Notes: a model not told the origin generated them from the letters alone. DNA of 64,000 nucleotides from Bidens hawaiensis (GCA_021521415.1 JAIQDT010001112.1:62001-126000), one strand, 5' to 3'; positions 35,156 to 45,879 are shown, numbered from the stretch's first letter. Numbers and translations: made by a program.

Positions 35156-35893
35156 ATGAATATGTCAAGATCTACTGATCGTTTATCTAATACCCTACCA
35201 ATATTGTCTGAGGAGGAGGAGGATCCAGAAGAGGAAACTGGGGAGGAATCAGAGGAAATGGAAGAAGGTTCAGATGCGGTAATTCCCCACGAGGTACCCT
35301 CAGATCAACCCGACTTATCGGGTTACCGTTGGGACACCTATCCCCCTAGGGAATCCCCTAGGAATGTTGTGGGACAGGGAGCTACTAGTGTTTATCATTC
35401 ACCGATTAGGGCACCCAGATCCCCTACTCCACCCGTACAGCATACACCAGTACCCCCACCCACTATTAGAAACCGTCAGACCGCTCGTATTTCAGTGCGG
35501 CCACCTGAGCACACCTCTCCCCCATCTCGATCTACGTACCATAGGGGAGAAACATCACATGTCCAGGTCACTGAGATACCTATTCCTACTTGGGGTTTAC
35601 CCGCCACGGTACCAGAGCCACCTCTTATGTCTGATTTAGCATGGTTGGGTTTAGTGACTGATCAGATTTTAGAACAATCGCATTCGATAAATAACCTTAA
35701 CCAACATAGATATGATATGCAAGATCATATGTGGTATATGCAGCAAGAAATAAGGAATGTGCAGAGGTCAAATGCTCATAGCCATGGGCGTCAGGATCGG
35801 GCGATGATACTGTTGGGAGTATGTATGGCGGTTAATGCAGCCCTAGTGGCTGTTGTTGTTTGGTTGTGGCTTCATGTTACAAAGAATGGATAG
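35156..35893 (+). CDS. ORF0 of Gypsy-2: putative tail-anchored accessory protein
   Basis: An uninterrupted 245-codon ORF between the 5' LTR and gag. The N-terminus is strongly acidic (EEEEDPEEETGEE), the middle Pro-rich with RSPTP, TARIS, TSPP, RGETS and WGLP as in Gypsy-1 ORF0, then a polar His/Gln/Asn-rich stretch, and a C-terminal hydrophobic helix of about 22 residues (LLGVCMAVNAALVAVVVW) followed by a short tail. Shared blocks keep the same order and spacing as in Gypsy-1 (16148-16732). The ORF is intact although the adjacent gag-pol has many stops. A second methionine lies two codons after the first. Function unknown; membrane anchoring is inferred from hydrophobicity. Confidence 0.75.
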   Translation: MNMSRSTDRLSNTLPILSEEEEDPEEETGEESEEMEEGSDAVIPHEVPSDQPDLSGYRWDTYPPRESPRNVVGQGATSVYHSPIRAPRSPTPPVQHTPVPPPTIRNRQTARISVRPPEHTSPPSRSTYHRGETSHVQVTEIPIPTWGLPATVPEPPLMSDLAWLGLVTDQILEQSHSINNLNQHRYDMQDHMWYMQQEIRNVQRSNAHSHGRQDRAMILLGVCMAVNAALVAVVVWLWLHVTKNG

Positions 35894-35964
35894 GACATAG
35901 TAGTATAGCATTTTGTTACAGCGTGTTGGGCTGACTTGGGAGTTGTTTGTGGTTTAGTACTATT

Positions 35965-36058
35965 TCAAGCACTGGCCCTTATCGGGTTAAGTCTATATGT
36001 CACTTAGTGACAAATTTTGATACGCATATACAAGCGCTGGCCTATACCAGGTTAAGCT
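35965..36058 (+). promoter_or_regulatory. Paired hairpin motifs between ORF0 and gag of Gypsy-2
   Basis: TCAAGCACTGGCCCTTATCG (35965) followed by GGTTAA, and ACAAGCGCTGGCCTATACCA (36030) followed by GGTTAA, 65 nt apart. The stems differ (CCC/GGG in the first, TGG/CCA in the second) but the frame is the same. Counterparts in Gypsy-1 lie at 15925-16020 on the minus strand. Confidence 0.5.
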
Positions 36059-36216
36059 TATGCACTAATTTTGGATGCATATGTACAGTAATGATTATAG
36101 TTAATACAAATGTGTTTTCTTTGGCATAGTTGTGTGTTGTGAACTTGTAATATCGTAAAGTTGTACTGGTTATAGTGAAACGATATTAATTATTATATAA
36201 TTGATTACTTTATAGA

Positions 36217-38629
36217 ATGGCCCGAAGAAAGCAAACCCTTTGTCTGAGGCGGAAGTGGCCGTAATGATTGCTCGTCAACTACAAGCAGTGATACCAACAA
36301 TTGTAGCACAAGTCACTGCGGGCATACGTGCTAACAATACTGTTAATCAACATACGAGCACCACCACGGCCACTGCTAATATACCTCCGCCAGACACTAA
36401 TGTAGCCCCGGGTGTTACTACCCCGGTGAATACTGATAATGTTATAAACACTAATAATACTCGCCCGACTGTTAATGTTGTTGGGAACCCTGAAACCGTT
36501 TTGAACCCAAATAATGTCACGAATCCAAACCCCGTACCGGTTATCAACCCAACTGTTAATAATAACACTCAACCAAATACGGGTAATGATCGTAATAATC
36601 CCGAACCCCCACGTCAGGAGTACGCATACAAACAATTTACATCATGTAAACCAATTGAGTTTAAGGGTATTGAAGGACCTAGCGGGCTGGTCAAATGGAT
36701 AGAAAAGACCGAATCAGTAATTAATATCAGTTAGTGTCCACCGAACCGCGTGGTCAAATTTGCTACCAGTATGTTTCTAGACCAAGCGCTGATGTGGTGG
36801 AACACAATGGTCCAAATAAGGGGACAAGATGCTATAAACCATATGTCATGGACAGAACTTAAAACCCTCATGCTAGAGCATTTTGTCCTAAAAGTGAGAT
36901 TCAAAGGTTGGAACACGAGTTATGGAATCTGGAAATGAAAGGAGCGGACCATATGGGATACACGAATCATTTTAACGAACTGTCCCGCTTAGTTCCGTGG
37001 TTAGTTACACCGGAAGCGAAGCGAATTGAACGTTACATCTGGGGACTGACCCGTACTGTGAGAAGTATAGTGAATTCAGTAGCCCACCCAACATTAGAAA
37101 GTGCTGTATCTCAAACGGGTGTCATTACTTTTGATCTGATGAGAAGTGTAGTGATAAGGATGCCAGGTGAAACAACAAGTTTAAAACGAACTTATTATGG
37201 GACAAGGATGCAAGGAAACCCTCAAAAGAAACGGGCCCGTCCGAATACCCGAAGTTATGCCATGACCAGTTCTAATGTAAAACAAGAGACCTATAAAGGG
37301 ACGTTACCGAAGTGCAGAAGATGTAACTTTCATCATGAGGGTGATTGCAAACCGATCATTTTTCAGAAGTGTGGAAGAACGGGACACCATGCCCCCAACT
37401 GTATAACCCCCACCAACATTGTAAACCGTCCACCGCAATCAACTCAACTACCTCGACCTCAACCAACCAGCCCACAACTCAACCAACAAACCCCACCTAC
37501 CACGAACCTCCGTGCCTGCTATGAATGTGGCAGTGCGGAACATTTTCGGAGATACTGCCCCAATCTGAACCAGGGTGCAGCGAGAAGGAAAAACCAAGCA
37601 CAAGCATCAGCCTAAAATGCAGCTAGGGGACGCACGTTCGTAATAGGATCGGGGGAAGCGCGTCATGACCCGAACGTGGTGACAGGTACATTCTTAGTTT
37701 CTGGTCAGTATGCTTCAGTTTTGTTTGATACGGGCGCCAATAGAAGTTTCGTATCTGTTAACTTCTTACCCTTAGAAAATATGCCGGTTAGTGAACTAAC
37801 AAAACCATATACTATAGAACTCGCTAACGGTAAGTCTATACTTGTTAACCGAATAGTCCTAAACTGTTCCCTCATCCTAAACGACCACCCGTTCCTTAAT
37901 GATTTACTTCTAGTGGAATTGGGAAGTTTCAATGTCATAGTCGGTATGGATTGGCTATCTAAGTATAAAGCTGAAATTGTCTGTAAGGATAAGACTGTTA
38001 GGATACCTCTTCCGAATGATGAGGCTATGACTGTTCAAGGTAAGAAATCTGGTACTATGTTGCCTCTCGTATCCCAACTTAAGGCATTGAGATATTTACG
38101 CCAAGGTTGTACTTTATACTTGGCGAGTGTAACAGTTAAGGAACCCGAGGAAAAACGAATGGAAGACATCCCAGTGGTACACGAGTATTCAGATGTATTC
38201 CCCGATGAGTTGCCTGGTTTACCACCGACTCGACAAGTGGAATTCCGTATTGATTTGATACCGGGAGCAGCCCCCATTGCTAAGGAACCTTACCGACTTG
38301 CACCTTCTGAAATGCAAGAACTATCCAACCAATTGCAAGAATTGTTAGACGGGGGTTTTATCCGACCTAGTTACTCACCGTGGGGAGCACCAGTGTTATT
38401 TGTAAAGAAGAAAGATGGGAGTTTTCGAATGTGTATTGATTATTGAGAATTGAATAAAGTGACTATAAAGAATTGATACCCCTTACCTCGAATTGATGAC
38501 TTGTTTGATCAGTTCCAGGGTGCGAAGTATTTCTCGAACTCGGTTATCATCGAGTAAGAATTCAGGAAGAAGACGTACCAAAAACATCTTTCCGAACTCG
38601 GTATGGTCACTATGAATTTTTGGTTATGC
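36217..38629 (+). pseudogene. Gypsy-2 gag, protease and partial RT, decayed
   Basis: Start MARRKQ, with a frame change within the first ten codons. Gag ([16 protein letters not shown] near 36,680), zinc-binding motifs (CRRCNFHHEGDC near 37,312, CYECGSAEHFRRYC near 37,518), protease ([11 protein letters not shown] near 37,725), RT (MCIDY near 38,430; [12 protein letters not shown] at its end). Lesions: stops at 36732-36734, 37613-37615, 38444-38446 and 38474-38476; a frame change near 36,890; a small deletion near 38,535. The stops at 38444 and 38474 both replace an arginine CGA with TGA. The sequence ends mid-RT at the breakpoint. Confidence 0.88.
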
Positions 38630-41600
38630 CCACATCATACACAATCACCACAACAATCCATTTTCCAAACTCACACCACAACCCATGAACAAACTGAGTA
38701 TGAACCATTTTCTACATCACCACCTACAACACCACCCACTGACATTGAACTGTTGACCCTGTTAAAAGAGAATGCTGAGTTGAAGAGAAGAAATGAGGAG
38801 GTCACTATGGAGAATGTCATGTTATTAGATCAATTGGTAAGGGCAAAAGGGAGAATTCAAATTCTGGAGCAGGAGGTTGAGAAGACCTCAGCTGCCCCAA
38901 AACAGGGGTAGAATGAAATAATGCCAACTGACTCGTGTGTGAATGTTGAGACTTTAACTGTAAAATGTGTAGAGATTGTAGACAGTTTGAAATTGATCTT
39001 AAATGTTTATGATGATTGTGAGGAGGATAGTGAGGAGAGAAGAGTTGAAGAGGATGAATATGAAGGTGACAAATCAGAGTGGAAGAACAATATTATGACT
39101 TTAATGATGAAATAATGCATGTTGAATGGAGTGAAGAGATTGATGAAAGGACAGGGGATGAGATTGAAAAGACAGATGTTGAGGAGAATGTAGCTGCTAC
39201 TGACTTAGCTACTGATGTTTTCAATGCTACTGATATAGCTACTGATGTCTTAATTGACAAAGCTACTGATGTCTTGACTGATGTACAGACAGAAGTAGAG
39301 ACTGAAGTAATGATTGATGAAAATGCTACTACTGAGGAGCTTATAAACACTGAACCAGAAACTGATCAACAAGCAAGTTCCAAGAGAGTAGAGCATGATC
39401 CAGAACTGGAAGCACTTGAGAAAGAAATAGATGACTTTGTACAGTCTGAAGATGAAGAGGATGAGAGAAGAAGAATTGAGAAAGGTAAAGCAAAAGTCTG
39501 TGAAGAAGAGCCTATTAAGGCATATCCAGAGAAAGATGTGTTGTTTACAGATGATGAAATTGCTGCTGCTGTTGCCTTAAGAGAACAAGAGAATATTCTA
39601 AGGGAGACAAGGGATAGGGAGATATTGGCTCAAACACTGACTCCAGAAGAAATGGCAAAGCAAGAAAATTTGATCAATCAAGCCAATCTTGCTAAAGAAA
39701 TTTTTGAAGAGGTGGCTGATCAAGAAGCAATTGAAACACTGATCATAATGAACAGAACTGAGGAAGCTAACAATTCCTTGGCAATGGTGGTTAGTATGTT
39801 TCAACCACAAAGCCAATCTGAAAAGGCTTGTGAATCTGAAGAAATGCCACAAAAGGAACCTGAAAGGCCTACTGGTGAATCTGTTGAAGAAATGTTGGCT
39901 AATATCACCAGAATCAGGATGGAAAGAGCCAAAAGGTTTGAACAAGTATATACAAGAAAGAGGAAGTTTGATGAACAAAAAAGAACTGATGAGAGAAGAT
40001 CAAAGAGAGGAAAATGGGATGAAAAGAACAAATGCTATGATGAGACTCCTAATGACGAGGGTGATAATGATAATAGTCCAATCAGAGTAATTCCACTGCA
40101 GACACTGCAACCTGGTCAACAGATTCCAGGTGTTCCTGATGTATCTGCTCAAACTAAATCAAACCCAGAGCATCCACCCTCTGATGAACCCAAGATTGAT
40201 GCTATGAACAACCTAACTGAAGAGGAGGATGAATCTGAGGATTCAGATAATGATGATAATCCTGATGATGATCAAGGAAAATTAGGTGAAGCTGTTAATA
40301 CTGAATCTCCACAGGTTGAAATGATTAATGAACAGAGCCAATATTGAGTCAAGTATGAGAGAAGCTATGAGAAATCATCCATTGGTTGTAAAATTGAGGA
40401 GGTATGGCATAAGTTTTGAAACTTTGGCTGATCTTGATAATGATCAGTTGCAAAAGAGACTTGACAAAGAGAGAGATGGTTTCAAGAAAAGGATGGAACC
40501 AAAGAATATAGACTGCCAGAAATACAGAGAATATCTCAGAAGGCATAATTATTCAGAGAAAGATCTATCTCACTTCACAGTTGACCAACTCCAAGACCTT
40601 TACAACAGTGAAAGAGAAAAGGTTATTGAAAAATGTGTAAAAGAGAATGAGAATACTGAGAAATTGGAAACTTTGAAGAAGAAATTTGGAGGTATGTGTG
40701 GTTACTTGCTTGAGAAAGTGTTAAAGCCTGAGATGGTTGAGAACCTATCTAGAGAATCAGTATTGGATCAGTACAACAATCTGAAAAGAAAAGAAAAATT
40801 GAAGAGGGTCCAAACTGAGAGCTCTACCAAACATGCAGAAACATCTGTTGAACCTCAAATAAAGAAAATAAAGATAATTACTCTGAGGGAGAAACAAAAG
40901 ATACAGGGTGAAAAGGAAGTGTCTAAGGAAGTTCGTGTTGTTGAAACCCCTAATCCACAAGAAGTGGATTCTAAATCTGAAGATGACCCTTGTATACCTT
41001 GGGAAAATGAAGAGATGATCAACATTCTAAGGAATATAATGATTACTCAAAGAGGAATGGATGAAGCCTCTATCAAGGCTTTGGAAAAGGAGGATTTAAA
41101 ATATCTCTTCCATATTCAAAAGGCTGAATGGGAGAAAGCTCTAAAAGAAGGTGAGAACCCTAGATACTATGTAGATGGAAGTTTTGTCCCTGCTAGTTTG
41201 TCAAGAACTTCTGGTATGGAGAAAATGTTGCTAGCTCTTAGAGATGCAGGAGCCAATGTTGTTGAGCTTTCCAACCTTCCAACTGAAATGGTTGAAGCAG
41301 TCTACATCAAATTCTTCAATTTGGGGCCCAGAAAACCCAAGAAGTTTGTTCCTTTCAGACCACCAATTTCAAGAAGATATCCACAAGGTGGAAGAGGTGA
41401 AGGTGGAAGAGGTGAAAGTGGAAGAGGAGAATCAAGTAGATCTGCACAACAAAGAACAACAAGACCACAGTCAGATGTGGATCTTCCTAGAGAGATTTAC
41501 TATGATTCTGTGTGTGAATACATAAGAGTGATTATGGAAAGTAGACAACTAAGAGATATAGTTGTGAGAAGTGATTTCTATGAATACACTCAAGAACAAT

Positions 41601-42175
41601 TAGAAAGAATGACAACACTCAATTTGTATGATTTTAGAAACAGAAACAGAGTGGCTGGAAAACAGATGAATAATCTTTCTAAATTCATAAGAGATGAAGC
41701 AGACAGAGGATTCAGATTCCTAAAAGAAAAGAGAAACTGGAAGACTGCTCAACTTCACAGATCAAAGAGAACTGCAAAGTTAAGAAGGATGGACATAGCT
41801 GAAACAAACTACAAGATGAGTGTCAGAGACAAGCATCCACTTTCAAACATGAACACGTGCATAATTCTTCAGAGAAGAATGATACGCCCCAACTACACAG
41901 TCCAAAGAAATGACATCATTACTAAAGTGGAATACAAAGAAAAAGATGACCATTACTTGCTAAGAAATTTTGATTGAAAAATACTAGGGATTATCAAGAA
42001 GGATGAAGATTTGAATTGCTTACATGATGAAGATTTAATGGATATTAGGGATTGGGTCATACCAGAAGGTCATACTCATTACCAAGCCTTTGATATCTTC
42101 AGAATGAGAGCTGCATCAGTGATAACAAACAGAAGGCAAGCCGCTTACAGTGCATGGAAAACACAAAAATCCTAG
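38630..42175 (+). pseudogene. Charged coiled-coil extra ORF 5' of the LTR at 42346
   Basis: About 1180 codons after allowing for lesions: stop at 38909-38911, frame changes near 39,085 and 40,340, stop at 41975-41977, end at 42173-42175. N-terminal coiled coil (LLKENAELKRRNEEVTMENV near 38,765). Next comes an acidic region with repeated ATD(V/L) units (39,195-39,290), then Lys/Glu-rich helices, an RG-rich tract (GGRGEGGRGESGRGESSRS near 41,390) and a basic C-terminal part. No RT, integrase or membrane helix. It lies after a Copia pol, like the extra ORF of Copia-1, but shares no clear motif with it. Function unknown. Confidence 0.6.
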
Positions 42176-42335
42176 ACTAGGCTTTTACTTTGTAATGTCT
42201 TATGACAAACTTTTTGAATATGTAATTGTTGTTTATGATAATTGAATATGTAATTTGACTTTTAATTTGATATGTATTTTGACTAAGTGTAAGTAACCTT
42301 AGAAATGTTTTGGGTCAGCTGAGGTGTTCCAATCT

Positions 42336-42344
42336 AGGGGGAGA
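42336..42344 (+). other. Polypurine tract before the LTR at 42346
   Basis: AGGGGGAGA directly before TTGTTGAG. The Sirevirus-type tract marks the LTR as a 3' LTR of a plus-strand element. Confidence 0.75.
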
Positions 42345-42345
42345 T

Positions 42346-43477
42346 TGTTGAGTCAAGATTTGACACAAAACTGTTCAGATGAAAGATTGGAATCTTCTCA
42401 ACCTCCTCAGAATTCGCTAAGTATGGATCCGGGTACACCTCAGACCTCCGAGCATGCTTTTACTTAGCCGGGTACGATATTTTGTCTATCGGGCAGAATT
42501 ATCTTCACTAAGTCATTACTGGGTATGGTTCACTAGTATATGCAAGTCCGTGCAAGGATCACTTTATCAAGCAGGATTGTTCTTCTTAGCCAAGTAAAGT
42601 TCACTTCCGAGTAAGCTTTAGGCTAACCAAGCTCATGAAGCCAAGAAATTGGAAGACCGGGCAAGGTATTCATTAATAAGTATGGTCCAGGTAGGCTTGA
42701 TGATCTAATGATATATCTCAAGTATCATCGGGCAAGGTTCAACTTAAGCAAGGAACAGTGCAACCGAGCACACTTAGCTAATAAGTTATTTTCTAACAAA
42801 GGGTTGAAGGGACCATTGAAGAACAAGGTTGCTTGTAAAGGTTTGTCGGGAAAAGTCTGGAAAAGTCAAGAAGATTGAAGTCTATCCGGTGAGTATTTTA
42901 CTTGGTAAAATACTCTTCAAGTAAAGTCTACCCAGAAACTGATCCCGAGCATACTTCTATGTTACCAAGTTATGAAGGATGGCCGAGCATACTCGGAAAG
43001 ACAAGATTGATGCAAAGCCTACCCGGAAGACTTGTTTTACTCATAGAATATTTCTGAATATGTATTATCGGATAGGATTTCTAGAAGGAATGACAGCTGT
43101 CCACAGGTGTCAGGCCTATAAATAGAATAACTTAGGGCACACCTGGGGACACACACACAACAAGGCAGACATTCACATTTATTAAGAAAGAATATTATGT
43201 TTGACGGCTGAAACCTTCCTTATCAAGAAACCCTAAAACGATTATCCACTTTGTATGATTCATTTATATAAATGGAAATCTTTTGAGTAAATCTTGTTTG
43301 TGTTGATTACTTTTGAATACTATTTAAACAACCATATGTTTGTTATTGATTCCGCCTTTAACAAACGGTGAGCTTTCTAAATATAGCAACCCGTCGTTAA
43401 CTTCCTTGTCAACATATCTATTTGTGTGAGTTATGACATGATTCGAGTAAGATCCAGCTGAAATCGGGGACCTGACA
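42346..43477 (+). repeat. 3' LTR, 1132 bp, probably of Copia-2
   Basis: Starts TGTTGAGTCAAG and ends GGGGACCTGACA. It is rich in short imperfect repeats of CCGGG(T/C)A and CCGAGCATAC type across 42,420-43,030. No second copy is in the window. The right edge rests on the TG...CA rule and the change to AT-rich sequence after it. Confidence 0.7.
43117..43125 (+). promoter_or_regulatory. TATA box of the LTR at 42346-43477
   Basis: TATAAATAG, a consensus plant TATA box about two thirds into the LTR, the usual place for the U3/R boundary. A CA-rich start region follows 35-45 bp downstream. Confidence 0.65.
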
Positions 43478-43763
43478 CTATTAAAAAAACAAATCAAATT
43501 GCCGTTTATCATTAAAATCATAGTATAAAGAAACTTAAGCCAATGTGAATCACTTTTTAAGTAATATTATAACAGGCACGTTGCAACTATTCACATCAAC
43601 TTAAAGAATTCGTTGCATTGCAATCCAAAGTATAAGAGCAAAGCTTCATACATGTCAAGGTTGAATTACAAGGGAACATAACCTGCATTTTACAACTTAA
43701 TTTATTTATTAAGTAATTAAACCAAGATATTAGGTAAAAATCGAGACATTAAAAAAAACTTAC

Positions 43764-43915
43764 CTCTCCACTAAAGTAGTCCATCGACAACTTCATCACT
43801 ACCACAAGACAAATTAGATTCAGGTGCAGGAGAAGTGTTGGCGATATACTCAATTATGGAAGCGGTTGCAGGGTGATTAGATTTATGAAATCCTCTGCTC
43901 CTAAGACTCACGCCA
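43764..43915 (-). pseudogene. Possible exon fragment
   Basis: On the minus strand the segment follows GGAAATACAG (acceptor-like) and ends GAGAG/GTAAGTTTT, a near-consensus 5' splice donor. One frame is open for most of it (GVSLRSRGFHKSNHPATAS, later TSPAPESNLSCG) but has a TAG nine bases before the donor; another frame has an ATG 21 bases before the donor (MDYFSGE). No family recognised. It may be a captured or relict exon, or chance. Confidence 0.25.
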
Positions 43916-45472
43916 CTGTATTTCCAAAAATTCCAATAGAATATATTCTTTAATAAATGAATGATGTGAAATATAAAACCATTAGTAAATAATACATATA
44001 AATGACATGCAAATAAATATTTCCTCATCTTTCACCAATGTCTGCAACACAATGAACCTTGGGGAGTCTCAAACGTCTTCATATGATAAAGCCAAAATTA
44101 ATTCTTAATAACATTCATGTGTAAACTGCATATTTTTACGCTGAAATGATCATGGAAATTAAGGTTTTACCATGCATATTGACGAAATAGTTCATAATTC
44201 ATAATGATAAGCCATGTTTGAGTAATTTCCTAACTTGCTTATATGCCCCTCATAACTAATACATTTACCTAGGCATATGCAGAAATTGTATAAAAAAATA
44301 TGACTTTGGATGATACATAAGCCCGTAGAAATTACCTGCAACTTGAAAAAATAACATGATAAATGACAAGAATCAACTAATCATGTAATTGACTAAATTC
44401 ACATCTTTTGTAATTGACTAATTTTGTATACAAAGTACAAATTTTCTATCTTAATCGACCATTGTTCATGAGTGATATTTGGTTCAAGACAATGACCTTC
44501 TATCCTTTGCCATCTTCACGACTTCACAAATCAGAAGAGCTGCAAAATATAATCACATATGTTTATTATCAAGGGAATAGGGAGCTGCAAAAAGGTACAA
44601 AACAAATCCCTTTTTAACTGATGTCTCACGATTAAGAAAAAACCATATTGTCATTTTTTATATCTCATTTTTGCCCACTGATGTTCCACTATTAACTAAC
44701 TCTGTTGTAATTTATTTTTACCATCTGAAGTGGGAGCAGACTAAATGATATTTGCTATTTAGTTTAGTTTAAAAATAACTGACTGACTTAGTGGCGGTAG
44801 ACAAAATTTATTATTATTGGATGATGCTTTGTTATTTTTTCTTCACTGAGAGTAATGAAATGGATTAAATTACGGGCTAAAAAATGGTTACCAATTGAGA
44901 AGTTACCTCAGTTTTATTTTTAGTTCTTAAACCTTCATTTTTTCAATAACATCATGATGGTTGATTAGCAAGAACAATTGGTGGAATGTATAGAAGACTC
45001 GGCTATATCATTCGCTGGGAGGTATGATCAAGTAAAAACGCAGACGAACCAGTGCGTTTTCGACAAGACGACATAATGCAAGAACAACATTTACACAATA
45101 TCTAATATTTTCTCATATGTAAACTTAAATAAACCAAAATATCAATTGAATGTACGGTACTTTATTACAACGTTACATGCTTTACCAAATTTAGGGTTCG
45201 TAATCATTGCTCACATTTACAAAGCAATAATTTTTTGTTAGAGACAAAATAATTAAAAGTTAAAATTTACACTAAACTACAACTAAACAACACATAAACT
45301 GAACATTTAAAAAAATTGATGTCTAATTTTGCTTCTGAAAAACAACAAATGTTATCCCTAATTATCGTGTCTCAAAAGCCTAAGCAATACATAGAGAAAC
45401 ACCTTAAGCGTAATGGTGAAAAAGTAAGAACTAAATAACACAAACCTAGGCAACAAAATCAACTGTCACAAA

Positions 45473-45879
45473 TTAACAATACAAACCTTCAACTTCATAA
45501 AACGAAAACACGCACAAGTACCTCCTCTGAAAAAACAAACAAATGTTTGCAGATTCAGAAGCACTTCTTGTTACTCTTTCATAGATGTTTCTAATGATGT
45601 TCTCAGGTGGATTATTCTTTTCAACATAAGAGGATTGTACCATTACATCAGTGGATATAGAAGATTCAAGTTTTGTATCATTGAGATCAGGTTCATCAAT
45701 GATCAAATCAGTTGTTGCATCATGAAATTCATGTGCTTCTTCATTGTTCTGTTGTGAAGTAGAAGCATCATTGTTTCTAATATTCAAGCTTTGAAACAAT
45801 TGTTCAAATCTTTCGTGTCTTCTAGCTTGAGTATGAACTTCATTTTGGTTGCCAACATCATCCTCATTCAAGACATGAT
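45473..45879 (-). pseudogene. Unidentified coding fragment cut by a Tat-like LTR
   Basis: A minus-strand frame is open right up to the LTR edge at 45880 and reads inward as HVLNEDDVGNQNEVH, RRHERFEQLFQSLNI, then an Asn/Ser/Asp/Glu-rich part and NIIRNIYERVTRSASES. Just after that, ATTTGTTTGTTTTTTCAG looks like a splice acceptor, so the rest of the frame may be intron. Codon use looks coding, but I do not recognise the protein. Insertion of the Tat-like element would have truncated it. Confidence 0.35.

Larger units (their letters stand above)
31693..38629 (+). mobile_element. Gypsy-2: Tekay-like element, 3' half missing
   Basis: 5' LTR, Met-tRNA primer site, ORF0, gag, protease and the first part of RT. 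It ends abruptly after [10 protein letters not shown] in RT and joins unrelated sequence at 38630, so RNase H, integrase and the 3' LTR are lost. Many lesions in gag-pol make it older than Gypsy-1 and Gypsy-3. Its gag and ORF0 are homologous to those of Gypsy-1. Confidence 0.88.
38630..43477 (+). mobile_element. 3' part of a Copia element: extra ORF and LTR, probably Copia-2
   Basis: Begins at the Gypsy-2 breakpoint and holds a long charged ORF, an AGGGGGAGA polypurine tract and an 1132-bp LTR, all in plus orientation. Copia-2 pol, interrupted by Gypsy-2, lacks exactly these parts. The simplest reading is one element split by Gypsy-2, followed by a deletion that removed the rest of Gypsy-2 and some Copia-2 sequence. 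The alternative is a fragment of a third element. Confidence 0.6.
43478..45879. other. Unassigned AT-rich segment between two retrotransposons
   Basis: 2.4 kb with no recognisable retrotransposon domain. It is the only sequence here that may be older, non-LTR background. Two weak hints of minus-strand gene fragments are given separately. Plus-strand frames (for example 44414-44617) look like chance. Helitron or other DNA-transposon origin was considered, but no termini were recognised. Confidence 0.4.

Noticed and set aside
36279..36635. 118-codon minus-strand frame opposite the Gypsy-2 gag
   Set aside because: Antisense shadow of an Asn/Thr-rich gag segment.
39079..41977. Reading the charged ORFs as intact host genes
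   Set aside because: They are joined by frame changes and sit directly before a polypurine tract and LTR, so they belong to a retrotransposon.
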